Below, in pieces: positions 42,866 to 51,169 of a stretch of 64,000 nt of DNA (within the stretch, counting starts at the first letter, position 1; every line of letters starts with the position of its first letter). The position numbers and the translations under genes were made by a program. The DNA is from G965233625 sp965233625 (GTDB taxonomy: Bacteria; Planctomycetota; Planctomycetia; Pirellulales; Pirellulaceae): assembly GCA_965233625.1 (NCBI GenBank), contig OZ247499.1, positions 3,658,001 to 3,722,000 of the forward strand, read 5' to 3'. The notes beneath the pieces were generated by a model that worked only from the letters and a program-made list of their open reading frames with translations, made no database searches and was not told the DNA's origin.

Positions 42866-43288
42866 ATGCGATTTAACAAACGGAAACGCAAGAATACGCC
42901 GGTGATGAACATGACGCCGATGATTGACATCGTGTTTCTGCTCATCATCTTCTTCATCACCGTCAGCCAGGTTTCGGAGGCGCGGAATGAGAAGCTTGAT
43001 CTGCCGGCCGAACTGGCGGCGGAGGAGCAGTCGCCGGTTAAGGTGGTGGTGAACATCACGCGGGACGGGCGGATTGTGATCGATGGCAGCGATGTCTCGT
43101 TGCCGCAGATGGATCAGTACGTCGCCGGTAAGATCGCCGCAGCGGGCGGAGCGGGTTCAGAACAACTGGTGAAGGTGCTGATCCGGGCTGATGAAAATGG
43201 CGTCAGCGCGACGGTGAACGATGTGCTTACGCATCTCAGCGAGTTGAACGTCCGTCAGGTTAAAGTCGCGGTCAGGGAGCAACGGTAA
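42866..43288 (+). CDS. ExbD/TolR-type protein 1
   Basis: A 140-residue protein: short basic N-terminus, one transmembrane helix with the essential Asp (MNMTPMIDIVFLLIIFFITV, Asp near residue 20), then a periplasmic domain (VKVVVNITRDGRIVIDGSDV). The Asp carries protons in this family. Its stop overlaps the next start by one base (TAATG), so the two ExbD proteins are made together. Confidence 0.92.
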   Translation: MRFNKRKRKNTPVMNMTPMIDIVFLLIIFFITVSQVSEARNEKLDLPAELAAEEQSPVKVVVNITRDGRIVIDGSDVSLPQMDQYVAGKIAAAGGAGSEQLVKVLIRADENGVSATVNDVLTHLSELNVRQVKVAVREQR

Positions 43289-43725
43289 TGCGTTTATCCA
43301 GCAAAAAGCAGTCGCGGGAAACGAACCTGGAACTGTCGATGACCAGCATGATCGACGTCGTGTTCCTGCTGCTGATCTTCTTCATCATCACGGCCAGCTT
43401 CACCAAGACCGAACGCGAAGTGAACACTGCCGTAGAAGTCGCCAGCGAGTCGGCCGCTTCGACCGCGGACTTCATTCCGATCCGCGTGGACGTGGTGCAG
43501 GAAGGCGGGCAGTATCTGTTCCGCGTGGGTGAACGGCGGTTTACCTGGGAGCAGCACAAAGCGGGGCAGTTAACCCAACTGCTGAATTCGCAACCTAATA
43601 AGGTGGATGGCGCCCATGTGCGTGTGCCCGGCGGCGCCCCCTGGAAATGGGCCGCAGCGGCCATTCAAGCTTGCAAATCTGCCAATATCAACGCGGTGTC
43701 CTATGTGGTGGAAGATGCTCTGTAA
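43288..43725 (+). CDS. ExbD/TolR-type protein 2
   Basis: A 145-residue paralog of the previous protein: helix SMTSMIDVVFLLLIFFIITA with the Asp retained, then a longer periplasmic part (IPIRVDVVQEGGQYLFRVGE, APWKWAAAAIQACKSANI). The pair of different ExbD proteins suggests a heterodimer in the stator. It overlaps the TPR gene start. Confidence 0.92.
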   Translation: MRLSSKKQSRETNLELSMTSMIDVVFLLLIFFIITASFTKTEREVNTAVEVASESAASTADFIPIRVDVVQEGGQYLFRVGERRFTWEQHKAGQLTQLLNSQPNKVDGAHVRVPGGAPWKWAAAAIQACKSANINAVSYVVEDAL

Positions 43726-46453
43726 ACAGCTGGCAACGGGCTGCATCCTGGGGCTGCTGCTTTTCCTTCCGGCGTCGTCTTTGCCTGCGCAGTCTGCAGA
43801 TGAAGACTCTAGGCTGGAAGAGTTTCTGGAGCGTTTGCAGCTTACAGACCTGTATCTGGTGCACCTGGAAAATGTCGTTCAGGCGACACAGGATAAAGAC
43901 GCCAAGCTGGAAAAAGCTAAGCAACTGGCCGATCTTTACGCGTCGCGACTGGCCAGCATTGGCGACGATCAGGAGAAGTACAACGACCTGATTCAGCGTG
44001 TCAACAAACTGCTGGCGGACGTGCCAGAAGCGAACACCGATTCGTTGCAGGTGCAGCTGCTTCGAGCTGACTGGGTAAGGGCGGATGGCCACATTAGTCA
44101 GTGGGCGATGAATCGCTCGGACCCGGAGCCTCTGCAGAAAGCCCAGCAGATCCTGGCGCCCATCGCGCCGCGGCTGACGAAGTATCAGCGTGAGCTGAAT
44201 GATGTGTACGACAAGCTTATTCAGGATGTTCAGGCGGAGAAAGACGAAGAGAAGAAACAGAAGCTGAACGCGGAAATGGAACGCCGCTACGCGGTGACGG
44301 GACAGGCTTCGTACTTTGCCGGCTGGGCGAATTACCAGTTGGGAATTACACGCTATGATCAGCCAGCAGCCAAGGCGGATTTCGCCGCTGCCCGCGACGC
44401 CTTCCGCCGCTTGCTACAAATTGCCGAGGACGAGCCTTACAAGGATCTGGTCCCCAACGATCTTCAATTGCAGCTTTCGACACGTGCACGCACGGTCATC
44501 GGCCTGGCGCAGACGGAAATCGCCGCGGGCGATATCGAAGCGGCCAAGCTACTGTTTGGCTTTCTGGACCATAACAGCGTCAGCGCTGCGATCCGCGACC
44601 AGGCGGACTTTCACCAGTTGACGGGATATCTGAACGCCCGTCAGCTCGGCCCGGCAGTAACACTGGCGGCGCAGGTGGTGAAGGGTTTCCGCGGTTCGCC
44701 CACGCAAGGCAAAGTCAGCTTCTGCTTTGCGCTGCTGCGGGAAGGTTTTCTGGCCGGCAACAGCTCTGACCATAAGCTGCTGGCGAAGCTTGGCGTGCAA
44801 GGGATGACGGCGCTCCGCCAGTTCACCACGCTGCAGAAATTCCTCTCTGATAACGAGATCAACCTGAAGGGCGAAGGCGGGTTTATCAACAACTGGTTGC
44901 AGGGGCAGCAGGAACTGGCCGAAGCCGAGAAATCGAAGATTCCCGCGGATTACGAGAAAGCACTCGCGACCTTTGAAGCCGCGTTAAAGGCGCCCGGCGC
45001 CGGGCAGAACCTGGCCCTGGCGGCTGAATGCCGCACCAAAGCCGCCGTGTGTCTGTACCGCCTGAAGCGTTACGACGAAGCCGCCCGCATGTACGAGACG
45101 GCGGCGCCTGCGCTGAAAGCCGCCGGAGGCGACGCAGCCGTCGGCGCACTGTGGAGTGCGTTTGTGTGTCACTACCAGTTACGGAAGACCAGTAACGATC
45201 ACACGCTGAAAGCCGTATCGATACTGAAACAGATTCAGCGAGAATTCCCCAAGCACGAGTACGCAAAGAAGGCGGGACCGTTTCTGGCCAAGCTCAGTGA
45301 ATCGGCAGGCGACAAAGCGCAATCAATCGCCACCTGGCAGGCTGTCAAAGAGGGCGACCCGCAATACGCTACCGCACAATCTGAAATCGCTTCGATCCGG
45401 CACAAACAGTGGCGTGACAAAGGGCGTGACGCCGCAGCCGGTAAGACGGCGCTCAGCGCGATTGACAAGTATCTGTCAGTCGCCGCCAGCAAGCCCGATG
45501 CACAACGGCAGCTTGCCGCCCTGACCGACGGCGTTGAAATTGCCACGCATCAGAAGAACGCCACTTTGGCCACAGCGTATCTCAGCCGTGCGGCGCGCAT
45601 CGCTGGTTCATCCAGTGTCAAAGGCGCCGCGGCGGCCAAGTATCACTACTTCGCCTTGCAGGCTGCCCAGCAGAAAAATGATGACGCCGCGGTTAAGACC
45701 CACGCGACCTGGATTCAGGAGAACGCTGCGGGAACGGCCTACGAAGGGTTAGCACTTATCATGCTGGCCAAAGATGTTGAAAGCCGGATTAAGGCGGCCG
45801 GTACGCCATCGCGGGAACTTCTCAACGAAGCCGTTGGCATTTACAGCCGCATGGCGCAGCAGGCAGGTCAGACACAGGAAACGCTGGCCAGCAATACAAA
45901 CGCCCGCATCGCCACGGCGCGGCTGGCGAGCTATGAATTCCGCACCGGCCGTTACGAGCTATCGGCCAGGCACTGGGAAGCGTTATTATCCGCCTTCCCC
46001 AAAGACAAGCGTTATCTTCGCGAAGCCGCCCGGTCGTACAGCGCCGCCAAACAGCACGCTAAAGCGCTGCCGCACTGGCGGACCCTGAGCAAAGGCCTCA
46101 GCAGCCGCGATGAAAAGTGGCTGGAAGCGAAGTTCCACCATCTCAACAGCCTTTCGTACACCAGTCCGGATATTGCCAAGAAGGCTTTCGCGCAGTTCCG
46201 TTCTCTGTACCCAACGGTGAAAGATCCCGCGTGGAGCGGTAAGTTCAAAGAGCTGGAACGCCGCATCACCGGCAGCAGCGGCGCCGCGGTTCAGCCGCCA
46301 GTTAGCAGCGATGCGGTGGTTGCCAAACGGATGGACGACGCGGCGATTTCGCAAAGTTCGCAGCCGCAATCTTCTTTCAACTTGCTCCTCGCCCTGGGCG
46401 GCGCGGTGCTGATCGGCGCGGTTGTGTGCGGCGTGATTGTCGCGCGGCGTTAA
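43703..46453 (+). CDS. large exported TPR-like protein with C-terminal membrane anchor
   Basis: A 916-residue protein with signal peptide (QLATGCILGLLLFLPASSLPAQS), a long alpha-solenoid of TPR-type hairpins (KLEKAKQLADLYASRL; LYRLKRYDEAARMYETAAPA; AARSYSAAKQHAKALPHWRT), and one transmembrane helix at the very end (LLLALGGAVLIGAVVCGVIV). It thus likely spans the periplasm anchored in the inner membrane. ATG 43703 or 43715 both overlap the ExbD stop. As last gene of the operon it is the natural partner driven by the ExbB/ExbD motor; that link is inference. Confidence 0.8.
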   Translation: MWWKMLCKQLATGCILGLLLFLPASSLPAQSADEDSRLEEFLERLQLTDLYLVHLENVVQATQDKDAKLEKAKQLADLYASRLASIGDDQEKYNDLIQRVNKLLADVPEANTDSLQVQLLRADWVRADGHISQWAMNRSDPEPLQKAQQILAPIAPRLTKYQRELNDVYDKLIQDVQAEKDEEKKQKLNAEMERRYAVTGQASYFAGWANYQLGITRYDQPAAKADFAAARDAFRRLLQIAEDEPYKDLVPNDLQLQLSTRARTVIGLAQTEIAAGDIEAAKLLFGFLDHNSVSAAIRDQADFHQLTGYLNARQLGPAVTLAAQVVKGFRGSPTQGKVSFCFALLREGFLAGNSSDHKLLAKLGVQGMTALRQFTTLQKFLSDNEINLKGEGGFINNWLQGQQELAEAEKSKIPADYEKALATFEAALKAPGAGQNLALAAECRTKAAVCLYRLKRYDEAARMYETAAPALKAAGGDAAVGALWSAFVCHYQLRKTSNDHTLKAVSILKQIQREFPKHEYAKKAGPFLAKLSESAGDKAQSIATWQAVKEGDPQYATAQSEIASIRHKQWRDKGRDAAAGKTALSAIDKYLSVAASKPDAQRQLAALTDGVEIATHQKNATLATAYLSRAARIAGSSSVKGAAAAKYHYFALQAAQQKNDDAAVKTHATWIQENAAGTAYEGLALIMLAKDVESRIKAAGTPSRELLNEAVGIYSRMAQQAGQTQETLASNTNARIATARLASYEFRTGRYELSARHWEALLSAFPKDKRYLREAARSYSAAKQHAKALPHWRTLSKGLSSRDEKWLEAKFHHLNSLSYTSPDIAKKAFAQFRSLYPTVKDPAWSGKFKELERRITGSSGAAVQPPVSSDAVVAKRMDDAAISQSSQPQSSFNLLLALGGAVLIGAVVCGVIVARR

Positions 46454-46593
46454 GCTGCGTGGTACGAATCTTCGCGGCCGCATTCGCGTAGTGTTTTCCT
46501 GCTGCCTGGAAACTTCGCCCGCAAGCAGGCAACGGCGGACTTGCTCTGTTACAATCGTGGCCTGATGTAAACGAGGTAAGACCAGCGGGATTT

Positions 46594-48561
46594 GTGCAGG
46601 CGAAGAATATGCTGCCTCCGGCTATGGATATCGAAAACAATCTCGCGCGATACGGCAGCTACCCGGCGGCAGTGGAACTGTCCGGTCAGGTCATGCATCT
46701 GGCGGCGACAGCAGAATCCGAAAGCGAATTTCTGCAAGCGGCCGGGGCATTGTTTCTTGCTGCCTGTAAGTGCGATTACCTGGCGGTGGTGCAAGGTCTG
46801 CGCGGCCGCTGGCGGGTGTCGGCGTCGGCGGGTGACGATCATCCGTTGCCCGAAGAACTGTTGTCTGAAACCTTAGACCGCGATCAACCGGTTGCGGATG
46901 GAGCCTGGCGCGCCGCGCCGCTGGTGCACCGCAGCCAGCAGGCAGAACTGCTGGTGGCGTACGGCGGCGGTTCGCACGAGACGCTGGAACAGATCAACGC
47001 ACTGGCCGCGCTGCTGGGTGTCGCGCTGGGAAGTGTCCGCAGCCGCGTTGCGGCGCAGCGGCGGGTGCGGCGCCTGGAGGCAATTCTGGAAATCGCCGCG
47101 CAGTGGCAGCAGACGCAGGAGATGGATGACCTGCTGATGCAGATGGCGGAAACGTCGACGCGTCTGCTTCAGGCTGAACGGGCGAGCATCTTCCTGTGGG
47201 ACAAGCCCAACAACATCCTGGTCGGGCGGCCCGCGCTGGGTGTGGAAGGCAATGAACTTCGCATTCCCGATGACAAAGGAATTGTCGGGCAGGTTGTGCA
47301 GACGGGCGAGACCCGCCGCGTGGATCAGGATATCGAAGGCGAACAACGCGAGATCGACCGCAAGGTTGATAAGAAGCTGGGCTTTGAAACGCGGTCGCTG
47401 TTGTGCATCCCGCTGCGGAACAGTGCGGGCGAACTGCTCGGCGCGTTTGAGATGATCAATAAGATCGACGGCAACTTCACCCGCAACGACGAGATCGCGC
47501 TGACCGAACTGGCCGCGCACGCCGCCATTGCTTTAGAAAACACGCAGCAGTACGGACACCTGCTGCAAAGCCGTAACCAGATGGCCGAAGAGGCAGCCGC
47601 CGGCGTCAAACTCATCGGGCAGTGCCCGCCGGTACAGGCGCTGCGGAGCACCATTTCGCGGCTCGCCAAAACAGAACTGGCGATTCTTATCCTGGGCGAA
47701 AACGGCACGGGTAAAGAAGTGGTCAGCCAGTTGATCCACTACCTAAGCAACCGCAAGAACGAACCCTTCGTCGCCATCAACTGCGCCGCACTGACGGAAT
47801 CGCTGCTGGAGAGTGAACTGTTCGGCCACGAGAAAGGCGCCTTTACCGACGCCCGTGATACGCGGCAGGGCAAGTTTGAACTCGCTTCCGGCGGAACGCT
47901 GTTTCTGGATGAGATCGGCGATATGAGCCTGAGCGCGCAGGCCAAACTGCTGCGTGTGCTGGAAGATAACATCGTTGTCCGCGTCGGCGGCTCTACGCCC
48001 ATTCATACCGACGTGCGCGTGTTCGCCGCGACCAATCAGAACCTGGCCGAGATGGTCCGCGAAAAGACCTTCCGCGAAGACTTGTTCTATCGCCTTAACG
48101 GTGTCACGCTGGACCTGCCGCCGCTGCGCGACCGCGGCGACGATATCGTGCTGCTGGCGGAACATTTCCTCAGCGACTTCTGCATGAAGGCCCGCCGTAA
48201 GACGCCAAAGTTCACCGCCGCCGCGCGGAAGCGGTTGCTGCGGCATAACTGGCCGGGCAACGTGCGCGAACTGCGGAACCTGATGGAACGGTTGGCGTAC
48301 CTTTCGCAAGGCGACAAGATCGACGCGGAAGATCTGGCCTTCATCCTCTCGCCCGGCGCCGAGGCGCCCTCGATGCTCTCGATCGATCTGCCGCTGACCG
48401 ACGCCACGCGGATGTTCCAGACGGAGTACATCAAAAAGCACATCGACCAGGCCCGCGGCAACATGACCGAAGCCGCCCGCCGCCTGGGGCTGCACCGCTC
48501 GAACCTGTACCGCAAGATGCGGCAGCTTGAGATGGAAAACAGCGACGAAGAAGCTTCGTAA
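46594..48561 (+). CDS. GAF-AAA+-Fis transcriptional regulator (bEBP-like)
   Basis: A 655-residue regulator: a divergent sensor region (1-150), a GAF domain (about 170-320, ERASIFLWDKPNNILVGRPA ... LLGAFEMINKIDGNFTRND), an AAA+ domain with Walker A GENGTGKE near residue 370, Walker B TLFLDEIGDM and R-finger region, and a C-terminal Fis helix-turn-helix (MTEAARRLGLHRSNLYRKM). The sigma-54 contact loop reads GAFTDA (near 414) instead of GAFTGA. GTG 46594 is the longest start; ATG 46609 is also possible. A sigma-54-dependent role is likely but needs care. Confidence 0.9.
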   Translation: MQAKNMLPPAMDIENNLARYGSYPAAVELSGQVMHLAATAESESEFLQAAGALFLAACKCDYLAVVQGLRGRWRVSASAGDDHPLPEELLSETLDRDQPVADGAWRAAPLVHRSQQAELLVAYGGGSHETLEQINALAALLGVALGSVRSRVAAQRRVRRLEAILEIAAQWQQTQEMDDLLMQMAETSTRLLQAERASIFLWDKPNNILVGRPALGVEGNELRIPDDKGIVGQVVQTGETRRVDQDIEGEQREIDRKVDKKLGFETRSLLCIPLRNSAGELLGAFEMINKIDGNFTRNDEIALTELAAHAAIALENTQQYGHLLQSRNQMAEEAAAGVKLIGQCPPVQALRSTISRLAKTELAILILGENGTGKEVVSQLIHYLSNRKNEPFVAINCAALTESLLESELFGHEKGAFTDARDTRQGKFELASGGTLFLDEIGDMSLSAQAKLLRVLEDNIVVRVGGSTPIHTDVRVFAATNQNLAEMVREKTFREDLFYRLNGVTLDLPPLRDRGDDIVLLAEHFLSDFCMKARRKTPKFTAAARKRLLRHNWPGNVRELRNLMERLAYLSQGDKIDAEDLAFILSPGAEAPSMLSIDLPLTDATRMFQTEYIKKHIDQARGNMTEAARRLGLHRSNLYRKMRQLEMENSDEEAS

Positions 48562-48584
48562 CGCGGACTAGTACGCACAGCATC

Positions 48585-49298
48585 ATGGCCGCGTTTCTTC
48601 CCGTGATTGACCTGCAGAACCATCTGGTCGTGCACGGAGTCGCCGGTCACCGCGACCGTTATCAGCCTGTCCAGAGCGTGTTGACCAGCGACCCCACACC
48701 CGCCGCCGTGGCTGCTGCTTTTGCGAAACTGTCCGGTGTGACGAGTGTCTACGTCGCCGATTTAGATGCACTGGCGGGCGGTATGCCAGACTGGCACGCG
48801 CTGCAGCAGATTGCGGAAGCTGGATTGAAGATCTGGCTGGATGCTGGACTCGGGCGCCTTGGCGAGATTGTGAAGTTCCAGCAACGGACGGGCGCAGTGT
48901 CGCGGATCATCGCGCCGCTGGAATCGGCCACGGATGCGGAGGTGCTTGCCGCCGCAGCCTGCATGCTGGGTGAACAGGGTGTGTTCAGCCTTGACCTTCG
49001 CGCCGGCAGACCTGTGACTGCCATCGCAGCATGGCAGGATTACTCGGCGGAGCAGATCGCCGCTTGTGCCGTTGAAGCGGGCTTCCAGTCAATGATCGTC
49101 CTCGATGTCGCCGCGGTGGGCATCGGAGGGGGGCCATCAACGACGGGGCTGTGCCGGGAGCTTCACGCCCGCTATCCGCAACTGGAGCTAGTCAGCGGTG
49201 GCGGCGTCCGGCACCGGGAAGATGTAGCAGCGCTGGCCGCTGCCGGTTGTTCCCAGGTGCTGGTGGCTTCCGCGCTGCACTCTGGCCAGTTGCCTTAG
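48585..49298 (+). CDS. HisA/HisF-like TIM-barrel protein
   Basis: A 237-residue phosphate-binding TIM barrel of the HisA/HisF family. FLPVIDLQNHLVVHG at the N-terminus carries the first catalytic Asp, FSLDLRAGRPVT the second, and LVSGGGVRHREDV plus VLVASALHSG form the phosphate cup. It is short, lacks many HisA substrate residues, and no his genes are near. Such HisA-like proteins occur in planctomycetes next to H4MPT one-carbon genes, but none are visible here. The reaction is unknown. Confidence 0.7.
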   Translation: MAAFLPVIDLQNHLVVHGVAGHRDRYQPVQSVLTSDPTPAAVAAAFAKLSGVTSVYVADLDALAGGMPDWHALQQIAEAGLKIWLDAGLGRLGEIVKFQQRTGAVSRIIAPLESATDAEVLAAAACMLGEQGVFSLDLRAGRPVTAIAAWQDYSAEQIAACAVEAGFQSMIVLDVAAVGIGGGPSTTGLCRELHARYPQLELVSGGGVRHREDVAALAAAGCSQVLVASALHSGQLP

Positions 49299-49403
49299 CC
49301 TGCAGGTTGCATCAAAGCTGGCTGATGCGATTCCGTTCGTGGTGGTTATGGCGATTGCAGGGGGCGGTGTCTGGCTTTCGCAGTGGTGTAAATGACGCAA
49401 AGT

Positions 49404-49432
49404 TTGACACTTTATTGGGCCGGTTTTAGAAT
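49404..49432 (+). promoter_or_regulatory. near-consensus sigma-70 promoter of the coiled-coil protein gene
   Basis: TTGACA (49404-49409), a 17-base spacer, and TAGAAT (49427-49432). Transcription would start near 49439, giving an untranslated leader of about 215 bases before ATG 49656. Confidence 0.8.
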
Positions 49433-49655
49433 CGAGCGAGGTTCTTGTGATTTCACAACTTAAGTTATACATAGCGGCTTTCCCCGGCGGTTCTGCCCCC
49501 AATGAAGTCTTCAGGCGTACGTCGAGAGATTTTTGGGAATAATCGTAACCCCTCCCTGCGAATGGATTACTGTTCGCAGCAAGTCAGCTGAAACCGCTTT
49601 CAATGCACATAGCTGCCCGCCACGGCAGCACATCGTCGTTCGCAGGAGTTGAAAC

Positions 49656-51095
49656 ATGGCCAGTCGCGAAAGTCAGGGTCTGCAGATTGCACTCATCATC
49701 TTTGTGGTGATTGCCATCGTGTTAGGCGTATTCACTTACATCTTCTACTCCAACGAGCAGAAGGCGTTGAAAGATGTCGCCAGCAAGACCGCTGAGGTCG
49801 ATCGCATGCGTGCGACCGTGGATCAGCAGGACAAAGCCTATCAGGTGCTGCTTTCCACGCTGGGGCAAAGCGAATTTGATGAAACCGCCATCAAACCTTA
49901 CCGCGAAAGCCTGCTGTCCCAATCCGGCCCCGTGCCAGACAAAATGAAAATTGTCTGGGCTAACTACGAACGCGACATGCGGAAGTTTGACGATAGCTAC
50001 ACAGAAGCACGCAACTACCGCAACCTGCCCAACTACATGGAATCGGTGCTTCGCATCAAGCAGCAGAAGATCACCGAAACCGACACCAAACTCCGCGAAC
50101 TGAAGCAGGAAGCCGACAAAGCCGCTGAGCAATACCGCGTTGCGTTGAAGGCGAAAGATGACGAACTGAAAGCCGCCGCCGCCGCCCGTGCCCAGCTTTC
50201 CGCTGCGTATGACACCTCGGTGGCTGATATCCGTTCGACCAAGCAGAAGCTGGCCGACCAGATTGCTTCGGTCCAGGGCACGCTGAAGTCCACCTCCGAC
50301 GCGGCTAAGAAGATGCAGTCCAGCCTGGAAACACGTGTTCAGACGCTGACCCGTGATAACAAGGACCTGGTCCGCGAGCGTAACCGTCTGACCGAAACGC
50401 CTGTGCAGCAGACGCCCGATGGTATGGTCACGTTTGTGAACCAGCGGGGCCGTAGCGTCTGGATCAACCGTGGCGATGCAGATGGCCTGCAACGTGGCGT
50501 GACGTTCAGCGTGCTGGATAAGAACACCACCTCAGTTGAAGGCGCCAAGCCTAAGGGCAGCATCGAAATTACCCGCATCGTTGAGCCGCACCTGGCTGAA
50601 GCGAACATTCTGTCCGACGACATCAGCAACCCGATTCTCGATGGCGACCTGATCTATTCGCCTTCGTGGCAGCCAGGCGCCAAGATTCACTTCGCCCTGG
50701 TCGGGTTTATGGACTACAACGGCGATGGTAAAGACGACTCCGCCCTGGTGCGTAACGCCATCACGCTCAACAACGGCGTGATCGATGCACAAGCCACAGC
50801 CACCGGCCGCAAGACGGGCACGATGACCGTGACCACCCGTTACCTGGTAGTTGGGAATCGTCCTAATGACAAGTCCGATCCTGAAGCACTCAAGCAGTAC
50901 TCGCTGATGATCGACCGTGCTGAGAAGTTGGGCATCGAACAGATTTCTGTTTCCAAGCTTTTGAACTCCATGGGCGTGAAAACCACAACCCGCACCGTCG
51001 GGCTCGGACGCGGTGGCGACACCACCGGCGGCGAAGGCAACAGCGGCTTCCGCCCACGCAAGCCACCCGCACGTGGCGACGGCGGCGCATTCTAA
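49656..51095 (+). CDS. membrane-anchored coiled-coil protein of unknown function
   Basis: A 479-residue protein with an N-terminal transmembrane helix (QIALIIFVVIAIVLGVFTYI, about 10-30) and a long coiled coil (about 35-250, including EADKAAEQYRVALKAKDDEL and KLADQIASVQGTLKSTSDAA). A beta-rich domain follows (GRSVWINRGDADGLQRGVTF, SIEITRIVEPHLAEANILSD) resembling the C-terminal barrels of planctomycete envelope proteins. The C-terminus is Gly/Arg-rich. AGGAG precedes the ATG. A strong promoter, long leader and terminator mark it as a well-expressed single gene. Confidence 0.75.
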   Translation: MASRESQGLQIALIIFVVIAIVLGVFTYIFYSNEQKALKDVASKTAEVDRMRATVDQQDKAYQVLLSTLGQSEFDETAIKPYRESLLSQSGPVPDKMKIVWANYERDMRKFDDSYTEARNYRNLPNYMESVLRIKQQKITETDTKLRELKQEADKAAEQYRVALKAKDDELKAAAAARAQLSAAYDTSVADIRSTKQKLADQIASVQGTLKSTSDAAKKMQSSLETRVQTLTRDNKDLVRERNRLTETPVQQTPDGMVTFVNQRGRSVWINRGDADGLQRGVTFSVLDKNTTSVEGAKPKGSIEITRIVEPHLAEANILSDDISNPILDGDLIYSPSWQPGAKIHFALVGFMDYNGDGKDDSALVRNAITLNNGVIDAQATATGRKTGTMTVTTRYLVVGNRPNDKSDPEALKQYSLMIDRAEKLGIEQISVSKLLNSMGVKTTTRTVGLGRGGDTTGGEGNSGFRPRKPPARGDGGAF

Positions 51096-51122
51096 GCAGT
51101 GACGTATATCTGACACCAGATC

Positions 51123-51160
51123 AAAAGCGGCCAGCGTCACCACTGGCCGCTTTTTTATTT
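51123..51160 (+). terminator. strong terminator, probably bidirectional
   Basis: Stem AAAAGCGGCCAG / CTGGCCGCTTTT with loop cgtcacca, followed by TTTTTTATTT on the plus strand. On the minus strand the stem is followed by TTTTGATC. It serves the coiled-coil gene and may also end the M56 gene. Confidence 0.92.
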
Positions 51161-51169
51161 GGCATGCGT

